From the NCBI RefSeq assembly GCF_013408655.1, contig NZ_JACCBP010000001.1, forward strand, positions 1,860,001 through 1,924,000: 64,000 bases of DNA, read 5' to 3'. Below, piece after piece: positions 25,731 through 32,246 of this stretch. This stretch comes from Pigmentiphaga litoralis. GTDB taxonomy: Bacteria; Pseudomonadota; Gammaproteobacteria; Burkholderiales; Burkholderiaceae_B. Every line of letters starts with the position of its first letter. Within the stretch, counting starts at the first letter, position 1. The notes below the pieces were generated by a model that did not search any database, was not told the origin of the DNA, and was given only the letters and a program-made list of their open reading frames with translations. Position numbers and translations under genes: made by a program.

Positions 25731-25760
25731 AAAAAAGCCACGCACTGCGTGGCTTTTTTT
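25731..25760. terminator. Bidirectional intrinsic terminator
   Basis: AAAAAAGCCACGCA-c-TGCGTGGCTTTTTTT forms a perfect stem with A and T tracts on either side. It lies between the convergent Rid gene and the GntR gene, whose stop codon follows at 25762. Confidence 0.94.
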
Positions 25761-25761
25761 A

Positions 25762-26625
25762 TCAGGCGGGACTGGCCGCGTTGCGGTTGCGCGGCTTGCG
25801 CTCTCGCGCAGGCACGGGCGCGGTGTCAGGCGATGACGACGCCGCCGGCCGGCGGGCAGGCGCACGCGATGAAGGTTTTGCAGTGGCGGGCGCGCCCTTG
25901 CCGTCATAGCCCAGGTAGTCCGCCACCAGCCGTCCGGTGTCGCCAATGTGCTGGTCGAGCAACGCCAACGCGGCAGGCAGGTTCTTGTCCAGCACCGCCT
26001 GCATGAGCCGTTCGTGTTCGGCCACCACATTGTCTTCTTCACGGGTTTCGTACGCAGACGACGACTGCACGCCTTCGACATGCAGCAGGCGGATGCGGCG
26101 ATACCGTTCCGAATGCGCGACCAGTTGTTCGTCGATGCGCAGCAGCCACGGAGACCGCGCGCCGCTCAACATGGCCAGATGGAAGTTGCGGTGAGCGCGC
26201 TCGAAACGTTCAATGGCTTCGTCGTCGCTGGTGTCGCTGGGCAGCGGCGTGCGCGCCAGCTTGTAGTAGGCCGCGGCAATGGCGGCGCCCCACTCGTCGT
26301 CGCCGTTTTCGATGGCTTCCTTGAGCAGGATGCCTTCGATGTGGCGGCGGGCCTTGACGATGTCGGCCAGGTCTTCCGCCGACACCTCGGCCACGCTGAA
26401 ACCGCGCTGGCCTTCGTTGGCGGCCAGGCGTTCGTTGGACAGCATCATCAGGGCTTCGCGGATGGGGCTGATGCCGAGTCCATAGCGCTTTTGCAGCGCC
26501 TGCAACTTGAGCTTGGAACCGGGTTCCAGACGCCCCGCCAGGATGTCGTCACGCAGCAGCCGGTACGCGCGCTCCGAAAGCGTGCGTGTGGGCGGGAAAT
26601 CTTGAGTCGGCAGATGCGATGACAT
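25762..26625 (-). CDS. GntR-family transcriptional regulator (FCD subfamily)
   Basis: This 287-residue regulator has an N-terminal winged helix (about 12-82; RLLRDDILAGRLEPGSKLKL, QALQKRYGLGISPIREALMM, LANEGQRGFSVAEV-type wing) and an FCD all-helical effector domain (about 90-240) with the metal/effector residues in RRHIEG, HRNFHLAML and EHERLMQAV. The pattern resembles CsiR-type regulators. A Pro/Ala/Arg-rich tail of about 45 residues is unusual for the family. It is downstream of and convergent with the hydrolase/Rid pair and may control that pair or the TRAP operon. A GCGATCGC palindrome lies in its upstream region. Confidence 0.9.
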   Translation of the reverse strand: MSSHLPTQDFPPTRTLSERAYRLLRDDILAGRLEPGSKLKLQALQKRYGLGISPIREALMMLSNERLAANEGQRGFSVAEVSAEDLADIVKARRHIEGILLKEAIENGDDEWGAAIAAAYYKLARTPLPSDTSDDEAIERFERAHRNFHLAMLSGARSPWLLRIDEQLVAHSERYRRIRLLHVEGVQSSSAYETREEDNVVAEHERLMQAVLDKNLPAALALLDQHIGDTGRLVADYLGYDGKGAPATAKPSSRAPARRPAASSSPDTAPVPARERKPRNRNAASPA

Positions 26626-26688
26626 GGTGCGTGGGCCAGAAAAACCGCGCCGGACCAGGAAGGTCTTGCCGCGCAGACCCCTGATTTT

Positions 26689-26702
26689 ATGCGATCGCGC
26701 AT
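26689..26702. promoter_or_regulatory. Palindrome upstream of the GntR gene, candidate operator
   Basis: ATGCG-ATCG-CGCAT is a 14-bp inverted repeat, 64 bases upstream of the GntR start, next to an AT-rich run (ataatttatatag) that could hold the -10 element. GntR/FCD proteins usually bind short palindromes in their own promoter. Confidence 0.45.
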
Positions 26703-26807
26703 AATTTATATAGTGCGGCGCAGGGCGGACAGGCGCAAATATCCAGCGATTGGCGATTTCCGCACCAAGCCGGGGCGGCTGGCGCTGCTGTCATCAACGC
26801 ATGCGCC

Positions 26808-26839
26808 AAAAAAAATCCATGCATCTGCATGGATTTTTT
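26808..26839. terminator. Bidirectional intrinsic terminator after vanA
   Basis: The hairpin AAAAAATCCATGCA-tc-TGCATGGATTTTTT has A and T tracts at its flanks and lies 22 bases beyond the vanA stop. It isolates the vanA unit from the downstream GntR gene. Confidence 0.93.
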
Positions 26840-26861
26840 CTTCCGCGTCAATACCGGTCGA

Positions 26862-27902
26862 TCACGCTGCTTCCGGGCGCTTTTCTTGTTCCAGCAAACG
26901 GTCGATCATTTCGCGCGACTTCACGCCACCGGCATCGATGTTGAGCTTGAGAATGCGGCGCGTCGGATTGGCCAGCAGGTTGCGCTGCTGCGCTTCCAGC
27001 ATTTCCAGGTCTTCGCCAAAAATCTTGCCCTGCCCTTCGCGGATCATGGCGGTCAGCGCTTCGTCTTGCGGACGGAAGTTGCGCGCCATGCCCCAGAAGT
27101 ACCAGATCGAGGTTTCGGTTTCGGGCGTGATGAAGTCGACCACGATGCTCGACACCTTGTGCGCGGGGTCGGCGTGATAGCCGCCCTTGCCCGCATGCGC
27201 CACGCCCACTTCGATCAGCACATGGCTGGGCGGGGTAAAGCGGCAGATCTGCCAGCGGTCGCACGGCACATCGCCATCCAGATTGTTGCCTCGCAAGGCA
27301 GACGCCCAGAAGGGCGGCGGCATCACGTTTTCCATGAAGCGGCTGGTCACCACGGACTCGCCTTCGATCTTGGTGGACGGTGCAGACTCTTCGATCTCGG
27401 TCTGGCCGATGCTGCTTGCGTGCACATAGGTCTCATGGGTCAGGTCCATGAGGTTGTCGATCATCAACCGGTAATCGCAATTGATGTGGTACAGGCCGCC
27501 GCCATAGGCCCAGTCCGAACTCTCGGCCCATTCCAGCGGGTGCAGCTTGGCCGGGTCCGCCAGTTCGGCTTCGCCCGTCCATACCCAGATGAAGCCGTAG
27601 CGTTCGATGACCGGAAAGGTGCGCAGTCCCGGAAATCCGCCGACGCGCTGGCCGGGCATGCCGGCACACTTGCCGTCAGTGCCCATTTCCAGGCCATGAT
27701 AGCCACAGACCAGGCGGCCTTCGCGCATGAAACCGAGCGACAGCGGGGCGCCGCGGTGCGGACAGAAATCTTCGGTCGCCGCGACCTTGCCGTCGGGTCC
27801 GCGAAAGAACACGATCTTTTCACCGCACACCTGCCGGCCGAGCGGCTTGCCGTCGATCTCGTCAGGGGTGCAGGCAACGTACCAGGTATTTTTCAGGAAC
27901 AT
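26862..27902 (-). CDS. vanA: Vanillate O-demethylase oxygenase subunit (Rieske)
   Basis: This 346-residue oxygenase is read from the ATG at 27900-27902 (MFLKNTWYVACTPDEIDGKP) with GGAG seven bases upstream. The Rieske cluster ligands are C47-x-H49 in DFCPHRGAPL and C66-x2-H69 in LVCGYHG. The mononuclear iron ligands lie in DLTHETYVHASS (His156, His161). The segments NCDYRLMIDNLMDLTHETYV, DRWQICRFTPPSHVLIEVGV and ETETSIWYFWGMARNF agree with Pseudomonas-type VanA along the whole length. It converts vanillate to protocatechuate and formaldehyde in lignin-monomer breakdown. It needs a ferredoxin-reductase partner (VanB), which is not next to it. It follows a GntR regulator by 112 bases on the same strand. 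Confidence 0.9.
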   Translation of the reverse strand: MFLKNTWYVACTPDEIDGKPLGRQVCGEKIVFFRGPDGKVAATEDFCPHRGAPLSLGFMREGRLVCGYHGLEMGTDGKCAGMPGQRVGGFPGLRTFPVIERYGFIWVWTGEAELADPAKLHPLEWAESSDWAYGGGLYHINCDYRLMIDNLMDLTHETYVHASSIGQTEIEESAPSTKIEGESVVTSRFMENVMPPPFWASALRGNNLDGDVPCDRWQICRFTPPSHVLIEVGVAHAGKGGYHADPAHKVSSIVVDFITPETETSIWYFWGMARNFRPQDEALTAMIREGQGKIFGEDLEMLEAQQRNLLANPTRRILKLNIDAGGVKSREMIDRLLEQEKRPEAA

Positions 27903-28014
27903 GTCTATCTCCGTAGCGCCTCCGGCGGCGGCCGGTCGGCAGGGGTTACCGGTGCAGTCCGCGCACCCGGGCGCGGCCACGACTTCTGGTTATGGCGGGA
28001 CGGCGCAGCGCAGG

Positions 28015-28797
28015 CTACGCCGCCGGGCGGCGGATCAGGTTGCCGCCCAACAAACGGGTCATCGCCTTCTGGTTGTCGAAGGCGCTTTGAAGATTGTGAT
28101 GCGCGATGCGGGCATGTTCCCGCATCAGGGCTTCGGCCCGCGCACCTTCGCGCTGGCGGATCGCCTGCAGCAGCGACCGGTGCTGCGCCTGAGCCAGCAC
28201 CAGCACATCGCGGCCGCCTGGGTCGATCGCCTGCACCATGACGAACGCGCTGGCCGATGCAAACGGCAGCGACATGACTTTTTCCAGCTGGCGTTCGATC
28301 ACGCTGCTGCTGGACGCCGCGGCCAGCAGGCGATGGAATCGTTCGTTGACCTCGACGTAGGTCGAGAACTTGGCTTCGGTCAGTTCGCCGGCCAGGATCT
28401 CGTCGATCTGGTCGACGCAGTCCTGCATGTGGCGCAGCCAGTTTTCGGACACGCCGCGTTCGGCGGCCAGCCGCGCGGCCAGGCCTTCCAACGTGCCGCG
28501 CAATTCGATGGCGTCGCGGATCTCGCCTTCCGAGAACAGGCGGACGGCGTAGCCGCCCGACGGGATCACGTCCAGCAGGCCTTCTTCCTGCAGCCGGATC
28601 AACGCGGCGCGTACCGGCGTGCGGGACACCCCCAGGCGTTCGACCACCCACAATTCAGAGATGCGCGCACCGGCAGCCAGTTCCCCGCCCAATATCAGTT
28701 CGCGCAGGCCCAGCAGGGCACGCACGGTCTGCGAGGCGGCGGCCTGGGCAGTGGCGGGGGTCTTGCTGTCAAGGGAGCTGATGGTGTCGTCGTGCAT
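28015..28797 (-). CDS. GntR-family (FCD) regulator, VanR-like
   Basis: This 260-residue regulator starts MHDDTISSLDSKTPATAQAA at 28795-28797; the frame stays open upstream but without conserved sequence. The helix-turn-helix region reads LRELILGGELAAGARISEL, then ERLGVSRTPVRAALIRLQEE and LLDVIPSGGYAVR. The FCD domain has ELRGTLEGLAARLAAE, NERFHRLLAAASSS and AQHRSLLQAIRQRE. It sits directly upstream of vanA on the same strand, the typical arrangement of a vanillate-responsive repressor. Two GTATAC palindromes precede it. The assignment as VanR rests on family and neighbourhood; another aromatic ligand is possible. Confidence 0.85.
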   Translation of the reverse strand: MHDDTISSLDSKTPATAQAAASQTVRALLGLRELILGGELAAGARISELWVVERLGVSRTPVRAALIRLQEEGLLDVIPSGGYAVRLFSEGEIRDAIELRGTLEGLAARLAAERGVSENWLRHMQDCVDQIDEILAGELTEAKFSTYVEVNERFHRLLAAASSSSVIERQLEKVMSLPFASASAFVMVQAIDPGGRDVLVLAQAQHRSLLQAIRQREGARAEALMREHARIAHHNLQSAFDNQKAMTRLLGGNLIRRPAA

Positions 28798-28862
28798 GGC
28801 CGGAGTCGCTGCGGGGACGTCAACGCCGCAAGAAAGCCTGGGCGTTGCACATGAATACACAG

Positions 28863-28870
28863 TGTATACA
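28863..28870. promoter_or_regulatory. Palindromic operator candidate 1 (TGTATACA)
   Basis: The perfect 8-bp palindrome TGTATACA, followed by GCG, lies 66 bases upstream of the vanR-like ATG. GntR/FCD regulators such as the LldR and VanR types often recognise TGT-type half-sites around a TA-rich centre. Confidence 0.6.
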
Positions 28871-29006
28871 GCGGGTCGGGGGTGGGCAACGAAACGCAGC
28901 CGGATCAAGGGAAATCCCCTAGCTTGCCGACCGATTGGCTCATTATTTGGGATTAAGGCTTGGCTTTGCAGAGGGCAGCATGCGGAGTGAAGTGCCATGC
29001 CGGCGA

Positions 29007-29020
29007 CGCTGTATACAGCG
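29007..29020. promoter_or_regulatory. Palindromic operator candidate 2 (14 bp)
   Basis: CGCTGTATACAGCG is a perfect 14-bp palindrome with the same core as the site at 28863. The two centres are 147 bases apart, close to fourteen turns of B-DNA, which would put both sites on the same helix face. Confidence 0.62.
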
Positions 29021-29133
29021 TGGAATGAACTGGCGGCGCGCTGTTCCGCCGTCGCTGTTCCGGCCGTCGCTGGCCGCACGGCGCTGCCCAACAAGCCGTC
29101 AGCGGGCCGCCTCCGGGCAGCGCGTGCCCCGTA

Positions 29134-30003
29134 TCAGCCTTCGCTGGCCTCGCGGCGCGCGGCTTCCAATGCGGTCGTCAGGCCCACCACCTGGCGCCGC
29201 AACTTCGCGTTTTCGTCTTCCAGCGTTGCGATCTTTTCCAGCAGGCGCGCGTGCTCGCTGTCGGTGGCCGGAACCGCCGCCTTGCTGTCGCTGTCACCGC
29301 CCTCCTCCTTCGGCGCCTTGGGCGGACGAGCGGCCGCTTTCTGCTCGCGTACCAGGCGGGCGGCTTCGCGCAGTTCCTTGCGCCCACCCGCCACGGCGGC
29401 CTGCTGGGCATCGACCGGCAACGTGGCCACGGCAGCCGCGGCGTTGATCGAGATCTCCCCGGCTTTCACGGCCTGCACCAGTTCCGGCGCGGCCTCGCGC
29501 TGGATCTTTTCGATCTGCCCGATGGTCGCGCTGCTGACCCGCGCAGCCTTGGCGATCGATTCGCGTGTGGCCAGCACGGGGGGCGGCGCGGAACGCTCCG
29601 CGTCAGCGGCGGCTGCGTCTGCGGCGTCAGCGTCCTGATTGGCCTGGGCCGCCGCGGCAGCGTCTTCCAGGGCCCGGGCGCGCGCCAGCACGATGTCTTT
29701 CTTGCGCAAGGCAAGGATGCCGCGCTGGAAGTCGGACACACTCCGCCGCCCCAGATGGTTATCGATCATCCACAGGTGGACATCGTCGATGCTGGTGAAG
29801 CGTTCGTTCTGAATGGTCTTGTACGGCAGGTTGTGCTTGGTGCAGATGGCGTAGCGGTTATGGCCATCCACCAGCAGGTCACCCCACAGCACCAGCGCGT
29901 CGCGGCAGCCTTCGGCCAGCAGACTGCGCTCCAGCGCATCGTATTCGTCGGGGGTCAGCGGGTCGATGTACGCACGCAGTTCGTCGTTGATCTTGATCGT
30001 CAT
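29134..30003 (-). CDS. Orphan ParB-like nuclease-domain protein
   Basis: This 289-residue protein starts at the ATG at 30001-30003 (MTIKINDELRAYIDPLTPDE) with AGGA six bases upstream. Residues about 5-90 resemble the ParB/Srx nucleotide-binding domain with LLVDGHNRYAIC in place of the GERR box. A helix-turn-helix-like middle follows (ATRESIAKAARVSSATIGQ, about 155-175). The tail is Lys/Ala-rich with a terminal coiled coil (about 250-285; LLEKIATLEDENAKLRRQVV). No parA gene, parS-like sites or plasmid replication gene is nearby, so it is not a standard partition protein. Similar orphan proteins occur on plasmids and genomic islands, which hints at a transferred gene. Confidence 0.75.
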   Translation of the reverse strand: MTIKINDELRAYIDPLTPDEYDALERSLLAEGCRDALVLWGDLLVDGHNRYAICTKHNLPYKTIQNERFTSIDDVHLWMIDNHLGRRSVSDFQRGILALRKKDIVLARARALEDAAAAAQANQDADAADAAAADAERSAPPPVLATRESIAKAARVSSATIGQIEKIQREAAPELVQAVKAGEISINAAAAVATLPVDAQQAAVAGGRKELREAARLVREQKAAARPPKAPKEEGGDSDSKAAVPATDSEHARLLEKIATLEDENAKLRRQVVGLTTALEAARREASEG

Positions 30004-30103
30004 GGTGTCCTGAAATGGCAGTCCCGCCCGCGGCAAGCGCCGTGCGGGCGGGCGGCCATGATACCAACCGCCGGCCCGGGGGGCTTGGGCGGCCCGGCCG
30101 CGT

Positions 30104-31150
30104 TCAGGTAGCGCTGCGGCGGTAAGGCATCTGCTTGCGCGACGCCAGGCGCGGCATCAGCGGCTGCACGGCCGGGATCGAGGCCGGCTTGGCGCCGGCA
30201 CTGCCGGCATTGCCAGCCGTAGTGCCCGTGGCGTTGTCCGCCGGATCGTCCGACTTGCTTGGCGGCAGGTTGCTCTGTTTACCCGTATCGGTATCCACGC
30301 CTTCATTCGCGCGCGATCCGTGCTCGTTGGCATAGACCCAGGTAAATTCCGCGCCAAGCAGGAACACTTGCGCGGCGTAATACACCCACAGCAGCACGAT
30401 CACGAGCGATCCCGCGGCGGCGAATGATGACGTGACGGAACTCTTGCCGATGTAAAGGCCGATCAGCAGCTTGCCAACTTCGAACAGCACGGCCGTCACG
30501 AAGGCGCCGACCCACACATCGCGCCAGGCGATCTTGGCCTGCGGCATCATCTTGAAAATCAGGGCGAACAACACGGTCGTGACCGCCAGCGACACCGCCA
30601 TGTTCAACAGCCGCATCAAGACTTCCCACCCCGGGAAGAGGTCCGTCGCATAGCTGCCGACTGCGGCCAGGCCGGCGCTGAGCACCAGCGACACCATCAG
30701 CAGGAAGGCCAGACAGAGCACCAGTCCGAACGACAGCAAACGGGCACGGATGGTCGACAGGATGCCGCTCTGCTTCTGGTCTTCGGGCACCTGCCAGATG
30801 CGGTCGAGCGCGCTCTGCAACTCGGCAAACACGGTGGTCGCACCAAAGATCAACACGGCCACGCTGATGATGGTGGCAACGATGCCTGCGGCGGGCTTGT
30901 CGGCACTCGCGATCAGGCTCTGCACGCCCGCCGCGCCCTCCGTCCCGATCATGGACGTCAGCTGGCCATACAGCTGGCCTTCGACCGCTTCACGGCCCCA
31001 GATGAAGCCCGCGACCGACAGCACAATGATGAGCAGGGGCGCCATTGAAAACACGGTGTAGTACGAAATGGCGGCGCCCATGCTGGGTGCATAGTCGTCC
31101 ACCCATGCATTGACCGATTTCTTGGCGAGGACGAAAAAACGTTTGAACAT
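30104..31150 (-). CDS. YihY/BrkB-family inner-membrane protein
   Basis: This 348-residue protein has six membrane helices spread over residues about 20-285. It carries family segments ApSMGAAISYYTVFSMAPLL, FGATTVFAELQSALDRIWQV and GSLVIVLLWVYYAAQVFLLG, ending at GAEFTWVYANEHG. A hydrophilic, probably disordered tail of about 60 residues follows (KSDDPADNATGTTAGNAG). The family (UPF0761, once called RNase BN) is an uncharacterised membrane group that includes Bordetella BrkB, which is linked to serum resistance. A single-gene unit is likely. Function cannot be inferred further. Confidence 0.9.
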   Translation of the reverse strand: MFKRFFVLAKKSVNAWVDDYAPSMGAAISYYTVFSMAPLLIIVLSVAGFIWGREAVEGQLYGQLTSMIGTEGAAGVQSLIASADKPAAGIVATIISVAVLIFGATTVFAELQSALDRIWQVPEDQKQSGILSTIRARLLSFGLVLCLAFLLMVSLVLSAGLAAVGSYATDLFPGWEVLMRLLNMAVSLAVTTVLFALIFKMMPQAKIAWRDVWVGAFVTAVLFEVGKLLIGLYIGKSSVTSSFAAAGSLVIVLLWVYYAAQVFLLGAEFTWVYANEHGSRANEGVDTDTGKQSNLPPSKSDDPADNATGTTAGNAGSAGAKPASIPAVQPLMPRLASRKQMPYRRSAT

Positions 31151-31313
31151 GCGCTGCCTATTTGCCGGCGCGGCCGGTGGTGAATGAGAAGAGAGAATTC
31201 ACCAGCGCATCAGCAAAAACCATTCCTATGGCTGACCTGCACCTGAAAGCGGAGTAGGCCATCCAATGGTGCGCGCATCTGATCGACCAAGAAGGATCAG
31301 GAGGGACAGTCCC

Positions 31314-31457
31314 TCAACGTGTCGACGTGACGCCGACATCCACCAGGCCATAGACTTCGATGCCGCTGCGGCTGGACGTCTCGTTGGGCGTGCGGGGATA
31401 GGACTGGCACGCGGTACACAGGGCCAGGATGAAAAGAGACAGCAAGACAGGTTTCAT
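31314..31457 (-). CDS. Small lipoprotein, 47 residues
   Basis: A short minus-strand frame starts at the ATG at 31455-31457, with CGGAG about seven bases upstream, and ends TGA at 31314-31316. The peptide begins MKPVLLSLFILALCTACQSY, a lipoprotein signal with a lipobox LCTAC (Cys17). The mature part is about 30 residues and ends EVYGLVDVGVTSTR, resembling the first beta strand of porins (VYGxxDxGV). It stands alone between the YihY gene and kdpE, so it has its own promoter or belongs to a short transcript. Its function is unknown. The lipobox, ribosome site and composition make it more likely real than chance. Confidence 0.7.
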   Translation of the reverse strand: MKPVLLSLFILALCTACQSYPRTPNETSSRSGIEVYGLVDVGVTSTR

Positions 31458-31541
31458 GGGGGGCTCCGGTCAGGTGGCCGGTGATGTGAATTACCAAGGG
31501 TGCCACGAGTTGCCCGGGTGAGCCAGGCAGTGATGCAACCG

Positions 31542-32246
31542 TCAGTGACCGGGCGCGTCTTCCACCAGCCGATAGCCCACCGCGGTCTCGGTAAGAATGT
31601 GCCGCGGCTGCGCGGCATCGTCTTCCAGTTTTTGCCGCAGGTGGCCCATGTACACGCGCAGGTAGTGGCTGCTGTCGGACCGGCCCGGTCCCCACACCGC
31701 GCGCAGCAATTGTTGATGCGTCATCACCCGGCCGACATTGGCAATCAGCACGCCGAGCAGCCGGTATTCGATCGGCGTCAGGTGCACTTCGGCGCCGGCC
31801 TTGCGCACAATGCGCGCGCTCTGGTCGACTTCGACATTGCCGAACGTGAACACGGGCGACGCGGTCTTGTCGCTGCGCGATCGCCGCAGGTTTGCGCGCA
31901 CCCGCGCCATCAGTTCGGCCACGCCAAACGGTTTGACCAAGTAGTCGTCGGCGCCGGCGTCTAGCGCCTTGACCTTGTCGGTTTCGTCGGCGCGGGCCGA
32001 CAGCACGATCACCGGCACGGACGACCAGTTGCGCACATCGCGGATCAATTCGGCGCCGTCGCCGTCGGGCAGGCCCAGATCCACGATCACCAGGTCCGGC
32101 CGTCGCGTGCCGATGTCGATCAGGCCGCGTTTGACGGTATCGGCTTCAAACACGCTCCAGCCCTCACCTTCCAGCGCCGCGCGCACGAAGCGGCGGATCT
32201 GCGGTTCGTCTTCGATCAGGATCGCGGTGGGCAACGGGTCGGACAT
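31542..32246 (-). CDS. kdpE: Response regulator KdpE
   Basis: This 234-residue OmpR-family regulator has a receiver domain with IEDEPQIRRF, Asp in LVIVDLGLPDGDG and Lys in YLVKPFG, and a winged helix containing LTPIEYRLLGVLIANVGRVM, RVYMGHLRQKLEDD and ETAVGYRLVED. The start codon overlaps the kdpD stop (TGATG), so it is made together with its kinase. It would activate the kdp promoter under potassium limitation. A longer in-frame start upstream lies inside kdpD and is unlikely. Confidence 0.96.
   Translation of the reverse strand: MSDPLPTAILIEDEPQIRRFVRAALEGEGWSVFEADTVKRGLIDIGTRRPDLVIVDLGLPDGDGAELIRDVRNWSSVPVIVLSARADETDKVKALDAGADDYLVKPFGVAELMARVRANLRRSRSDKTASPVFTFGNVEVDQSARIVRKAGAEVHLTPIEYRLLGVLIANVGRVMTHQQLLRAVWGPGRSDSSHYLRVYMGHLRQKLEDDAAQPRHILTETAVGYRLVEDAPGH

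Larger units (their letters stand above)
28798..29133. other. Regulatory region upstream of the vanR-like gene
   Basis: These 336 bases run from the GntR start to the stop of the ParB-like gene. They contain two TGTATACA-centred palindromes (28863-28870 and 29007-29020) described separately. The rest shows no gene and no clear terminator for the ParB-like gene. Confidence 0.5.

Noticed and set aside
31301..31315. GAGGGA-cag-TCCCTC hairpin at the end of the small lipoprotein gene
   Set aside because: The stem is only six bases, overlaps the stop codon and has no T tract, so it is not called a terminator.
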